This document shows positions 32,793-45,015 of a stretch of DNA of 64,000 nt, in pieces. The translations under genes were made by a program, and so were the position numbers. Source of the stretch: Thunnus maccoyii (taxonomy: Eukaryota > Chordata > Actinopteri > Scombriformes > Scombridae); NCBI RefSeq assembly GCF_910596095.1, contig NC_056543.1:17594042-17658041 (forward strand). The letters are read 5' to 3'. The notes beneath the pieces were generated by a model. The model was given only the letters and a program-made list of their open reading frames with translations. It did no database searches and was not told the DNA's origin. Each line of letters begins with the position of its first letter. Position 1 is the stretch's first letter.

Positions 32793-32951
32793 GTTATTTG
32801 GTTCAATAGATAATTTTTAACCTTATAATTCTGTTTGTGGCCTCTGTTTTTGTTTCCAGCCTTGAGTCAAGTTGTTATAGCTGGCCATATAACAATAAAA
32901 ATTCCCAGACAGAGCAGGTACTGATGAAAGTGACTATTGATAAAGGCAGTT

Positions 32952-33400
32952 TTAAAGGACAGGCTCACGTTTTTAATAGTCTGTTTTAATCAGCAGTTTT
33001 ACTGCTTCTTCTGTAAGTGATGAGGGATAAAATTCACCGTCTTGGTCTGTGCAAAAATGAATTCTGAATTTCAGCTGAATATATGAGGGTTTAGCAGTTT
33101 GAGAAAGACAAATCAGGTCTTTTTAGTAACAAATTCACATTTTGTATTATTATCTCTCTGCTCAGCAAGTAAACAACATCTGTTGAAGCACAAAGAGAGA
33201 TTTTCATATTAAATCATACATTTAGTCTATTATTCAGACAGCTGATCATTCAGCTCATACTAGATTCAGCTGAACTTCAGAATGTATTTTTATACACATT
33301 TGTGGAATGATTACAGCAAGAAAAACCTATTTTAATGTTCATTTGGGCACCTGACTGGTGTTTTAAAGCAGACTTAAAAAATGATGAACCCGTCCTTTAA
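32952..33400. mobile_element. MITE-like element, TTAAAGGAC ends
   Basis: The left end 'tttaaaggacaggctcacg' and the right end 'gaacccgtcctttaa' are inverted relatives. The right part contains 'gattacagcaagaaaaacc', shared with the element at 5475-6040. Length about 449 bp. Non-coding. Confidence 0.65.
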
Positions 33401-33949
33401 CTCAATCAAGGTTTTGTCATAGTTCCCTGAGAGAGATCGATCCATAAAACTCCAAGACCACCATTCTGCTTCACTGCAATTCATCTATTTGGGAGCAAGA
33501 GGCCAGCTAAGCATGCAGTTAGACAGCTACACCTGTACTCATAGAGCTGGAGTTACATCCAGACTGATATTTCTATCATACGTGCTCTGCTCTCTAAGGA
33601 GCCAAAAATACTCAAAAATGAACACAAACAGCAGAAGCTCATATGACATTGTGTGTCTGAAAACATGCAGATGTTCATAGTTTGTCCACACGTACAGCCC
33701 ATGCAGTCATAAACTGTGGGTTGCACAAGGATGGACCACACGGACCCTCGTAGATGAGTAGATGATGAAATTTACATCACATGGACCCTTGTGACTACAT
33801 AGATAGAGGGACAGCAACCAATAACCCCTTCAATATAGCTATATATATACTGGATATATATATAGATGTGACCCTATCCTTTAAGTATAAGTTTTAGAAA
33901 AAGTTTAGACAAAGACACATAAAAAAGAAATATCCAACATATAGCATCT

Positions 33950-35050
33950 ATCAGTCTCTCTTCTTATCTACCTGTGTTCAACATTATCATGTTGTGTGAG
34001 CTGTGGGGCCATAAAGACTACTGCAGTACCAGCTTCATGGATGAAATGTCTGTGAAAATAAGAAGAACACAACAAGCATTAACATATTGGGCAAACTTAA
34101 GGGGACATAATGAGAATCATCTGGCTCGAAGTTTATTAAAACCTTGTCAAGAGAAGGAAAAAGGACAAAGAGTTCTGGTTGGACAATAGAGAACAAGGTC
34201 AATGAAATAAGAATAGCTGATAAAATGTTAAGCCCCACTGTGCTATTCTCTGTTTCCCACCATGGACTCTAGAAGAAGTATTTGACCCAGTTAAAGAAAG
34301 AAAAAATGAAAAAATACGGGCAAAAATGAAGTCATTAGATACATTGAGGGAAATTATTCTGAATATGTTAAAGTATATTCAGATATATCTAAAACAGTGG
34401 ACAATAGAGTAAGGATAGCATTTATTATTCCACACTTAAATGTAATGTCAAATAAGAGGGTTAATGATAACTTAGCAGTATATAAATGGGAACTGCCAAC
34501 TATTTTACTCAATCTAAGTTAAGTCAAACCAATAAAAGTTTTAATAGGGTCTGATTCCAGTTGTACATTAACAAGTATCAAATACATGCAGTCAGATACG
34601 AGATATGACATTGTGCTTGACATATAGCTCAAATGATATTTAGAATTAAGAGGGCAGGAAAAGAAGTTTGGTTCATGTGAATTCCTGCACATATAGGTGT
34701 GGACAGAAATGAGTTGGCAGATAAATAAGCAAAAGGAGCAACAAAGAAAAGAGAAATAAGTAAAATATTAAAATATAGGAAGGCTGAGGTTAAAAATATA
34801 ATCAAATCAGAAATTAAAAAGAAATGGCAGGAAGAGTGGGACAGAGGAAATAAGGGCTGATACTCAAAGGAAAGTAGGAGAAATGAGGGAAAGCAATTGA
34901 AATAGAAAGGAGCGGGTTTGGTCTCGCCAGTCTGAACATTACACTGAATATCATGAATACGCTACTGGTGATTGTGAGCATTGTGGACTACAGGAAACAG
35001 TGGAACGTGTATTTTTGCACTGTCCTGGCAAGAATGACAGATACTTAAAG
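33950..35050 (+). mobile_element. 5'-truncated LINE remnant with RNase H domain (I/Nimb-like)
   Basis: Degenerate plus-strand retroelement. Around 33974-34185 it reads RTQQALTYWANLRGHNENH, typical of the thumb region of RNase H-bearing LINEs. Around 34655-34745 it reads WFMWIPAHIGVDRNELADK then AKGA, the RNase H C-terminal motif. At 34965-35045 a zinc-knuckle-like CEHCGLQETVERVFLHC follows in frame-shifted order. Many stops. The missing C-terminal piece reappears at about 35540-35682, beyond an insertion. I- or Nimb-clade placement is from memory of motifs. Confidence 0.65.
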
Positions 35051-35540
35051 CAGAATCAGAATCTGTTTATTAGCCAAGTATGCAGCATACAGAGAGTTTG
35101 TCTTGGTGTTTGCTCCCACGAACATAGAAGAAAAAAATTAGAACAAGAGTGAGGTAATAATAATGAAATTATTTTAAAAAAACAACAACATAGTAGTAGT
35201 AAAATTAAACTTAAACTTTAAAATCTATTTACAAAATGGAATAATAATAGTTTTGAAATGGGATATAAAATTTGAAATTAAATATTGACTGTGCAACGGA
35301 CCAAGAAATGGTGACAAGTGCAAAAAATAAATGTGACAGGTGCAGTTAATAATTAAGCCATGTAAGAGTGGGGGTTGATGAATGCAATGTGCGATGTAAA
35401 GTCCAGTTTGATTAAATATATGAAAGTGACCAATGCAGGGATTAAACAAGTGATGTGAAATGTTAAGTCCAATTTGATAACAGTTCAGCTGTTTAGTAGG
35501 ACAACAGCTTGTGGAAAGAAGTGTTTGCTGGTGGAGGTTT
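35050..35540. mobile_element. Retroelement tail fragment inserted into the RNase H-type LINE
   Basis: It begins 'cagaatcagaatctgtttat' followed by 'tagccaagtatgcagcatac' and 'gagtttgtcttggtg', a signature I remember from the ends of many fish LINE/SINE copies, and closes with 'tgtggaaagaagtgtttgct'. It interrupts the host element between the CxxC region and its C-terminus. Its own family was not determined; boundaries are within a few tens of bases. Confidence 0.5.
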
Positions 35541-35690
35541 TTATGTTCCTATGGAAAGTTACACTTCAAAGGACTCACATAACACCTGGCTTTAGAGAAA
35601 TGTTACAGAGCAGTTCAGGGGATGTGAGTTATAAGGCTATTTTTAAATGTTTAGAAAGCACACGACCTAGCAGGAGAATTTAACGTAGTA
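35540..35690 (+). mobile_element. C-terminal piece of the interrupted RNase H-type LINE
   Basis: It reads TPGFREMLQSSSGDVSYKAI, then a stretch ending STRPSRRI and a stop at 35680-35682. The SSGDVxYKxIFKxL...RI-stop pattern is the usual end of Nimb/I-like ORF2 proteins, so this continues the remnant that stops at 35050. Confidence 0.5.
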
Positions 35691-35945
35691 GTATTATGAC
35701 TGTAATGTAGTGGTATTAAAGTAGCTGCACTCCAGTCCAGAAGATGGCTGTGATGCTGTTAAAAGCTACTTGCCAACCACCAATAAACAACAAGGGAAGA
35801 AGAGGAATATTAACATGTTGTGTCCAGCAGAGGGCGCTCCGCTCCTCGCACATAACTCCTCCATGGACGTAATATAAGGGCTCTTATTATACACCCATGC
35901 ACTCCCATCATGAATAAAGAGAACTCCTCTTTATAAAAATATGAT

Positions 35946-36119
35946 CCGCATTCGGCGAAGACCCGCCCTACTCTGCCTCTGATTGGCTAGTTCTCGTTGC
36001 CTTCGTTGGTTAGATTGGTTAGATTAAGGCACGAGGAGTGAGACGGTTGGGTTAGGGTAAGAATATCAGTGTCAGAGCCAATCAGAGGCAGAGTAGGGGC
36101 GGGTCTTTGCAGAATGCGG
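35946..36119. mobile_element. Foldback element with 44-base arms
   Basis: The left arm at 35946-35989 (CCGCATTCGGCGAAGACCCG then CCCTACTCTGCCTCTGATTGGCT) is repeated inverted at 36076-36119 with a few changes. The centre is about 86 bases. The arms are G/C-rich, unlike the surroundings, and each holds an ATTGG (CCAAT box) motif. Probably a MITE. Confidence 0.85.
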
Positions 36120-37364
36120 GTGGGGGAAAAAACATGGATGGAAAAAGGTCCTTCAGAGAAGGGCTTATCTAAAGGCCACGGGAGGGCATCTGATTTACCC
36201 GGATGTTTCAGTAAAAATGCTCTAAATAAACTTTTAAGAAGGAACAAACTTTGTACCCATGTCCACCTCTTAACTTACCTCTGCAGGGTCACATCCTGCT
36301 GCTCTTCAATGCGACTCTGACTGCAGAAAATATACATGTAAGTTGTGTTTCTGCTCCATTTAAAGAGATGTTCAGTTAGTTTATCCTGCTTCTGTCCTGT
36401 CCTTTCTGGAGTCTTCGGGTACACATCTAGAAATGTTATCTAGCTTTCCAAAAGGAATAATAATAGCAATATTGTGAACGGAGATACCTTTCGGTCTGAT
36501 TATCAGGCTAACCGTTAAAACGGTTAAAACGTCAGTTAGCAGTCAAATCTTTATGTTTGGTGTCACCATAACACGATATTATTATTATTATCATATCGTT
36601 AAACCTTTAAACCGTGAAACCTTTGTGATTCTTTGTGATATAAGATATATATATATAAGATAACTTTAAGTTATAGCATCACATAACCTTAAGTTTAAGT
36701 TATAGCATCACAAAAAGGTAGATTCTTGCCTCTATTTCCTCAAATGTTTGGCGTTTGCTTGAAGTGTCTTAAATTATTAAGTTGGTGTTGAAAAGTACTG
36801 AAGGAGTTCAACTGAGAACCACAGAAAAAATGTCTTCCAATTTATTTTTTGTGTATGTGATTTTTCTATGTGTTTAGAGAAGAAGAAACATCTTACAATT
36901 TAGACTAATTTAGACAAATATTTTTACAAAAATATTTTTATAGCTTGTCCACTGCAGTAGACATCAGGATGATTTTAATGCAGATGTTGTCATGTATGAC
37001 TTGACAATACAAAATGTAAAGGTTTCAAGCTGTACAACCACCTTACATCATTAACTTTATTTCACTTTGTATTTGTTTTACTTTTTTTGTTTATTTCAGG
37101 CCTGTTGTGGTGTTCAGAGACACTCTTCTAATCTAAATGTACCTTTGATTTGTGAATGCTGACAAGTCTTTAAAGACTTTACTGTCGATGTGCTGGGAAA
37201 AATACTGAATTGGACTGCGATTTGCAGTTTGGTTGTAGTGTAGCTGTGGTAACAAAGAGGCCGAGGTAGCGCAGGTGTGAATCTATGATGATGGAAAAAC
37301 ACCAAGTGTAAGGCAGTAAATGGGAAACAATACAAGTGCTCATTATAATTCCTTAGAGCCCAAC
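36120..37364. other. Intergenic, upstream of the first dehydrogenase
   Basis: A/T-rich stretch. It holds a (TA)n run near 36650 and two copies of 'taagttatagcatcacata' type text about 30 bases apart (36667 and 36698). No exon recognised. A 5' UTR exon of the dehydrogenase should lie here or slightly downstream. Confidence 0.4.
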
Positions 37365-37585
37365 AAGCTGACGTCTTCTAATGTTTTGTTTTCGTCCCAT
37401 CAACAGTCGACTATCATGTATAAAAGCTTCAAATTCTCACATTTGAGGAGCTGCAAATCAGCAAATGTTTGTCATTTTTTTATGGAAAAATGCTAAACTA
37501 GTATTTGAATATCAAAATAGTTCATGATTAATTTTCTGCTGATCAACTAATTGATTAATCGACTAATCATTGCAGGGCTAAACTG
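37365..37585. repeat. Teleost 'attgattaatcgactaat' repeat, reverse copy
   Basis: It ends 'aattgattaatcgactaatc' followed by 'attgcagggct', the inverse of the repeat starting at 10835. It also shares the 'atttgagga' inner segment. It sits directly upstream of the first dehydrogenase gene. Confidence 0.6.
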
Positions 37586-37759
37586 TTTATATTTTAAGTA
37601 TTTATCAATTTTGCAGGAGCATATAAGAAATACCTCCAATGGTTATGTTGTGGCTTCTTTCAAGGACCTTCAAGGAGTTCAGTTCCCTTTTGAGTGGATT
37701 TAATTTCAGATTTTACTGTTTCAGGTGGTATAAGTTGGTTTCTTCTTTCCCCTAGAAAA

Positions 37760-40700
37760 ATGTTCCTGTATATCCTCGGACTCGTGGCCCTTTGGTTTAT
37801 CTATCGTTGGTTCAAGGAGTCCAAAAGAGTGCCGAACAAAGAAGATAAATATGTCTACATCACTGGCTGTGACTCTGGGTTTGGTAATCTCCTCGCAAGA
37901 CATCTGGACAAGCTGGGCTTCCGCGTGGTCGCCGGTTGTTACACAGAGAAGGGTGAGGACGAGCTGAAGAAGATCTCCTCTGACAGACTGACTACCACTC
38001 ACCTGGACGTCACCGACTCTGAAAGTGTCAGCAAAGCAGCAGCTCTCATCAAGACTCTGGTTGGACAGAAAGGTGCGTATTGTGCTCACCTCACAAGACG
38101 AGAGATTTCACAGTAATCCTATGAAAAAATTAATGTTATTTATGTTTGGGCAGTGATGATGATAATGTATTTTAAATAACACCCACCAACTTTAAAGTAA
38201 TAGTTCTAACTTTGTGTGTGTGTGTATCTGGTTGTGGTTGTGTTGCTCCAGGACTTTGGGCTGTCGTGAACAACGCAGGAATCGCTCTCCCATCTGGTCC
38301 CACCGACTGGCTCACCATCGAGGATTACAAGCCCATGCTGGCTGTCAATCTGTGTGGTGTCATCGACGTAACGCTGAGCGTCCTCCCTCTCATCAAGAAG
38401 GCCAGAGGCAGAGTGGTCAACGTCGCCAGTGTGTTTGGGCGAATCAGCCCGTTCGGCGGGCCTTACTGTGTCTCCAAATACGGAGTGGAGTCCTTCAATG
38501 ACAGTCTGCGGTGAGAGGAGATGTTACTGTTTTACGCTGCACGTGCATCGTTACTTGTTACATTTACAGCAACCTTTTTTGTGTGTTTCAGTTTAAACTT
38601 GGCACCTTTCGGAGTCAAGGTCTCAGCCATTGAGCCAGGCTTCTTCAAAACAAACGTCACTGATACAGAGATGGTGAAAAACAACCTGAAGAGGCTCTGG
38701 GACAGATTACCTCAAGAAATGAAAGACGACTATGGACGTGGCTTCTTGGACACATGTGAGTTACCGTATCTTTGTTAATGAATATTAAAAAAAACTGTGT
38801 TTTTATTACAACAGCTCAATACATTGCAGAACAGTCACGAACATAAAGGAGATTCTGTCAACAAGTAATATAAGATAAGAAAATGAAGTAAAAGACTAAT
38901 AAGAGGCTTAGTTCTGGCAGAGCTTGTACAAGTGGTGTTTGTCTCTCCATAAATATTTGTTTTCACTTGAAGCTTTGCTTTGATCTTCTCCATGACATAA
39001 ACTATTTTAATCTTTTATCTTTACTATTCAATATGTACATGGTTGCAGTTTTGTTTTGTGTTTTTTCTACTAGAAGAAAAATCCTTGATACAAACTTTGA
39101 ATTATTTTCTGGTATGTTTGTCAAGTAGGACACAAAGAATAAAAACTGCTAGATTCAGAGTCAAATTGATACTCCAAATTAAAGCTGCAAGCAGCGATGA
39201 ACGGGCCCTTGCGCCCCGTGCACGTTGGACTGTGACCTGGTTGGTGGGTCTGCACGTGGACTTCTTCATACGCAGGCGTTTTTTTGGACAGTGCAAGAAG
39301 TGATGAAGCTATTTGGAGCTAGAAAACATCCACAAAGTAACAAACACACCTGCGAAATAAAGGCATGTCGTAGTTTATGTTGTTGAGAACATACTATGTA
39401 ATATGTGTGTTGTAAGGTAGACTTCCTGTGCGCAGTAGGTAACACTATGAGAAACAGACAATATGGAAGAATAGTGAGATTGTGCTTAAAACAAATTCAT
39501 TTCCTAATTTTCATCAAATCTATCTTTAGAAAAGGAAAGAATTTGAACCCACATGACCTGGTCAAAGTTTGATTGAAACATGTACTGTCAGGTTTGTAGA
39601 GACAATAAGTAACTGCAGCTGGACACAGAGAAATACTCATATATTTGAATGGAGAGTTTGAGCGAACCCACAATTTGTTGAACATTTACTGCTTCCACAT
39701 AGTTTTAGATACAGACTTCATTTGAACTTTAAATGAGTGATGAGACTTTGACCTACAAATCTTGAATTTACATGTCAGACATGTAGATGTCTTCAGACCC
39801 GGGCTGTGTTCAGACAGTGCAAGAAGAAGATAAACATCACTTCCTTTGTCCGCTATTTTGCCTGCTGCTGGGGCTGCTTCACTGAAATTTCGTAGGGGGC
39901 CAGTTTGCATCACTGATGGAATATTGTCATGTAGACGTGTTCAGGCCAGGAGTCTTATCAAACATGTAAAGTTTGGTGCAGTCTGGAGCATTTACAATAA
40001 AGTTATAGCAACTTCCTCTGTCATAGCGAAACATCAAATCTCAAAGATGTGAGGATGAGAATTTTCTGCAGGGTGAGACATGTCTGTCTTGCTCACACCT
40101 GTGGCATCAAAATTAAGCAAGTTTTTGGCCCATTCACTTGAATTTCAATTAGTAAATTGAAAACTCTTGATGAGTTTGGTTGTAAAAGAAATTAATTTCC
40201 TAATTTTCATCAAGTCTATTTTTAGAAAAGTAAAGACTTAAATCCACTTTTAACCCACATGACCTGGTGAAAGTTTGATTGATGTGTGTACTGTCAGGTG
40301 TGTCGAGACAATAAGTAACTGCAGCTGGACACAGAAAAATACTCATATATTTGAATGGAGAGTTTGAGCGAACCCACACCTTTTGAACATTTACTGCTTC
40401 CACATAGTTTTAGATACAGACTTCATTTTAACTTTAAATGAGTTATGAGACTTTGACCTACAAATCTTGAATTTACATGTTTTTTTTTTTTAATCTTTTA
40501 CAATTTTTGAGATATTAGAGTGTGAGTTTTAAAGTCTTTTGTTGCTCCTCCTGTTATTTTATAATGAGTGTGTATTGCGGAGTGTTTCACAGCACTGAGG
40601 GAGTCACATAACGAGGAGCAGTTGGAGAGGAGTACACTTCTGGTGAAATCTCCAGATAAATCCCATTACTTTGGCCAAATCTTACATTAAAAGTCACTTA

Positions 40701-41971
40701 TTATGAAGGAAATTTCATCCCGAATCCATTGATACAGGTTTGAAAGTGGTCAAAAATGATCAACTAAAAACAGTAGAATGGAAAATAATCCCAACACAAG
40801 GAGAATAAAAGCAAAAGTAAGTTAATAAAAAATAATAATAATTTGAAGCACATTTGTAAAAGTGGGTTTTTATAAGAGATCTAAATGAAGAAACTGTTGA
40901 TGTTGCCTTGATCTTCACAGGCCGGTTATTCCAGTTTCTAGGAAGTCTGACTGCCAAAGCACAATAGCCTTTGTAACTAAATCTGGCCTTTAGTTCAATT
41001 TAGAGGAAAACACTTGGAGATTATGTTGGGGTTAACAGCTCAGCATTGGCACAAGGTCCGGTCGAGTTTTAAAAGTAATCAATATCAGTTTTAAAATGAA
41101 CTGAACTAAAGACTCTCGAAGGCCAGTGTGGGGATGTAAGGATCAACTCCAGTTGAAAGAGTTTTGACCGATCTACAAACAGCAAAGAGATATTCTACTA
41201 ACATTAAACAGGGCAGTAGTCCAGATGTGAGTTAATGAATGCATGGGTGACAGTTTCCAGATTTAAAAACAAGAACATAGAGGTAATCTGCACACTGAGT
41301 ATTGCAAACTCTAACTCATATCCCCAAATAATTGTCTACTGAGGGAACATGTTGATCTTCGTTGTCTTTATCAGACAAACATCCAGTTTGAAGCCTTTGA
41401 AGGTCAAAACGTTGCATCATTTCTTTTTTCTTTTTTCTTTATATGTTGCTTATGTTCTGCACCTGTACACAACTGGGGTTGGATTTGCACAGTTTCCACC
41501 TTTTTTTTTAATTCATGTTCCATATTTTTTAACAGAGAAACAGTCTGGTCTGAAAGAAATAAGCCTGAATTATTGATTTTCTTGCTCTTTCTCTTTTTTT
41601 TTTTAAGCTGTGATGCCCACTGGCACAGAAAATGATGAAATCTCAGTTCTACTTTTAGAAGTTTTAATGAGTTCCCATATGTCTGTTTGTCATCTTGACT
41701 ATATATTTAAATATAGAGTACATATGTGTGAAATGTTTCTCTTTCAGCCCTTGAGAAGGTGGATGAAAATTTTGCGCAGCTGACGGACGGGAACCTGATG
41801 AAGGTGGTCGGCTGTATGGAGCACGCCATCTCCGCCGTTCATCCTCGCACCCGCTACTCTCCTGGATGGGACGCAAAGTTCATATGGTTGCCTCTGTCAT
41901 ACATGCCGACCTTCATCTCAGACAGACTTTTCCTTAAAAACAGCCCCATGCCAAAAGTATCAGTCCTGTAG
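37760..41971 (+). CDS. Short-chain dehydrogenase of the RDH/DHRS9 (SDR9C) family, tandem copy 1
   Basis: NAD-dependent retinol/3-alpha-hydroxysteroid dehydrogenase type enzyme, ER membrane. Four coding exons: 37760-38072, 38252-38510, 38592-38755, 41748-41971, exactly 319 residues, the same as human DHRS9. N-terminal hydrophobic anchor (about residues 1-16), cofactor motif TGCDSGFG at about 37-44, structural NNAG, catalytic serine in NVASV and YCVSK (Tyr-x3-Lys), then [11 protein letters not shown]. The C-terminal exon has [21 protein letters not shown]. The start ATG follows a CCCCTAG acceptor four bases upstream, so a non-coding exon lies 5'. Intron 3 is 3 kb and filled by repeats. It sits where DHRS9 lies in human, between abcb11 and lrp2. 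Which of the two copies is the orthologue cannot be decided here. AATAAA follows at 42035. Confidence 0.88.
39176..40700. repeat. Interspersed repeat block in dehydrogenase copy 1 intron 3, with internal direct repeat
   Basis: It begins 'attaaagctgcaagcagcga' followed by 'tgaacgggccc', a sequence I remember as the start of a widespread fish repeat. Inside, 39502-39778 is repeated directly at 40198-40480 with scattered changes; shared text includes 'caataagtaactgcagctgg' and 'atatttgaatggagagtttg'. The repeated units are about 280 bases, 696 apart. The right end of the whole block is uncertain. No intact ORF. Confidence 0.65.
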
Positions 41972-43044
41972 TTTCTGTCAAATCTGAGAAATTTGTCTCC
42001 CTAAAAGAAGATCAATGTCTGTTATTTTTACTGCAATAAATATTGACACCATATAACAATATCTTGTTGAATAAAACATGTTTGGCTCTTCATTATGTCT
42101 TTTAAATTGCCTCCAGACATTATCATGCACGCCCTATTGGCTTTAAGATTTCTCACTATGTCTCAGGCAGTGACCTTTGACCTCACTGGCCTTAATGTAT
42201 TGTCCGCATTTTAATCACAGCTTTTGTTCTTGATGGACTTTGGCTCCTCTGCTGCTGCTGTTCAAACCTGCGCTTTAGATCTGGATCAATATTTTTCTCT
42301 CTTTAACATTAAAAACACACAACACTGGTTTTCTCTGTGACCTTTGGGCCCAGACGTTTTTTCACGGCTGGTTTTAGGTAAAAGGTGAATGCAGTTATCA
42401 AAAGCGGGGAGTATTACACAACTTCATGCTAGTGAAACATTGAACCCCGTTGTTATATGATGTATGGACCTTGACTCTGCAGACACACTGAAGTCGATCC
42501 TCAATAAACAAAACTTGCCCTGAGAAAGGACCGTCGCTGTGTTCAGTTCAGTCGTTTTCTTGATGAGGAAGACATATCTGCATCCCTACAGCTGTAGTCA
42601 TGGTATGTTTGCATTATTATACATGTTGCCAGAGCTGATAACAACTACATTCAGGTATATTTAAGGCAAAGTCAGGATCAGATACTTTGAGTGACAGGCT
42701 GGAGTGGAAATTTAATGGGGTCTCTGTTTTTGTTTTTTTTGCATTTACCATCTTCATGTGTCATGATGCCCTCTGGTGGTCAACAGAGACATTTTTCATT
42801 AAAGGATCAGTCCAAATACATTTTTTTTTTCAACTCTTACATTTACATTTAGCGATAATTTGCCATGTGAGTAGTTTTAGTTTTATCTGCCCAAGTTTTC
42901 AGAGTTCCACAGTACAACAGAGGTCAGTGGGATTTTATTTGTGGTGCACAAAGCGTGTATGTACATTTTTAATGGTTTGAGCACCACAAACAACACTCAG
43001 TTTTTCTCTTATGTCTTGGTACAATATGTTTGTACTTCTGTATT
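41972..43044. other. Interval between the tandem dehydrogenases
   Basis: Contains the 3' end of copy 1 and possibly the promoter and first exon of copy 2. An ATG directly followed by a donor-like GTATGT lies at 42600-42608 and could be a first coding exon of copy 2. Otherwise no gene seen. Confidence 0.35.
42035..42040 (+). terminator. Polyadenylation signal of dehydrogenase copy 1
   Basis: AATAAA 64 bases after the stop codon, the first canonical hexamer downstream. Confidence 0.6.
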
Positions 43045-43945
43045 GCACTGTGGTGGAAGAAGTATTCAGATCCCACAGTAAAAGTTTAATACTACAGTGC
43101 AAAAATCTGTTACAAGTCAGACAGTCATGTGTTTACTAGTACGTAAAATATTAGAAGAAAAATGTACAATTAATTACTTTTAATGTATCAATACTAAAAG
43201 TATAGTACCATTATATAGAAAAATGGACCAGACATCATATTATCGGATAGATCGGATCTATTACTGATGCATTTATATGTAATTAGCATTTAACATTTTG
43301 TTGGTCAAGATGGTGTTCAGTTTAATTACTGTTTGATTTATCTGTAACAAATATTTTATAAGATGACATGTTTTATCTGTAAAAGCACAATCTGAAAAAG
43401 TATAACAAGCTATCAAATTAATATGTAGTTAAGTAAAATATTTGCATCTTAGATGTAGTGTAGTAAAAGTTTAATGTCTCCTTCCTCTCAAAAATGTATT
43501 TTGTTTACTGCTACTTGACTTGGATGTTTTTGGCTTCACTGTGTAGGATGATGTATGTGCAGAGTTTGTTTTCATATTCATCTGCTGAAGGAGGAAAGTT
43601 GACTTGAAGCCTCCAGTGCACAAACTTGAATAACAGACTAAACAGTGAAGTTGGAGACATCTTGTGTCCAACAGATAAACTTATGAAATGAAATATATTT
43701 GTATATTCATAGATTCTGGATTTTTCAATCAGGGAGAAGAAGTATATGAAATTTTAAGGATTTCAACAAGGTAATTTAACTTTTCGGTGGGAAAAAAGCA
43801 TTTTTCTTAGCAGAGTATTTTTATATATCTTAAAACATTTCAGTAGGGAACCTTTAAAGTAGAACTAATTGAGGGTACCTCAAAATTGTACTTATGTACA
43901 GTATTCGCATAAATACGCGGAGTTACTTTTCACCATTGTATTGCA
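43045..43945. repeat. 'ACTT-rich' teleost repeat, copy B
   Basis: The left end 'cactgtggtggaagaagtat' followed by 'tcagatcc' and the right end 'cttttcaccattgtattgc' are inverted relatives (CAxTGGTGGAA ends), with 'caaaattgtacttatgtaca' inside the right arm. The ends resemble hAT-type terminal repeats. Same family as 47690-48232 and 15860-16160. Confidence 0.55.
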
Positions 43946-44479
43946 GCATAAGTTTCAGAGGCAGATATCTAAAAATCTGTCTGTGTGGCTTGATACCACT
44001 TTAGGGTGAAATGACCCTTTAGGATTTTGGTGTCTTTTATTATTATTGTTTAAAGGATTCTTATTTAATCAGTCAATATGAGGGCTTTAAAATGGCTCTA
44101 TTTCTGTGTTTAAATATGTGGAATATAGGAATAGATGTACGAACCCCGACTTTAGTAAAATACTGGCACTAACATGTCTGGTGTGTAGGTGCATTATTGC
44201 CATAGCAGAATAAACCAGTACTGAGCCCCTATTGTGATAATGTTGGTACTTTGGTTAATAAACACTGTATTTGGTGAATTTGCACCTTGTAAATTTTGAC
44301 ACAGACCTTTAGATTTAAATGCATTTTTGAATACGTAAAGGTGTGTGTGCTCAAGTTAATGGATATATACAAAGGCAATATTTTATATTTTCTGAACTGT
44401 CAACAAATCCCATAAAAAGTCGAAAACAAACTATGTTAGTCCATCTCAGAAGTAGGGTCCCACCTCCCTGGACTGCTTG

Positions 44480-44960
44480 TGACACTCAGCCCATTGGCTC
44501 CCATTGAAGACGTACATCTTTAAAAATGGGTCACAAATACATAGTTTCATCTTTTATAATGGCTAAATCATTTCTCAGAGAAATTGGACACTGTAGTTTT
44601 GAGTAAATGTCACTCAAACAGGGGTAAATGTTGCCTTTTTGGTTGATTATTTTCAGCACTGGATGTAGTTCAGTAGTGACTATCGACAGCATCAGGATGG
44701 TGTGTGTAAATAAACTACGGTGTCGATGTTCATGGTAATGAAGGATCACGTCACTGAGAGCAACAATGTGGCTCACTGATGTGTTTTCAAAGGTTTTTGG
44801 ACAACAGTGGAGGTTTGTGGCACAGAGAAATAAAATAAATCGGACGTCGGCTACACAGACGATATTTGTTAATGTGATCAGTTCATTGTTGGTTTTTGTC
44901 TTTTCATTGGATTCATTGATATGAAAGAAACTATAGAAAATCACCAGACTTATCCTTTAA
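44480..44960. repeat. Interspersed repeat (copy 2 of 2), relative of 7745-8230
   Basis: Shared ordered blocks: 'gggtcacaaat', 'atggctaaatcatttctcag', 'acactgtagttttgagtaaa', 'tgattattttcagcactgga', end 'ttgatatgaaagaaac'. Upstream of dehydrogenase copy 2. No gene content. Confidence 0.6.
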
Positions 44961-45015
44961 AATAGAGTATAAGATGCTCTTTAATGGTGCATATCCTCAA
45001 GCTCGATATACTCTC

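Noticed and set aside
26000-37000. A novel defence or mobile-gene system in the gene-free gap
   Set aside because: Everything recognisable there is a LINE or short non-autonomous element; no intact ORF set or repeat array suggests anything else.
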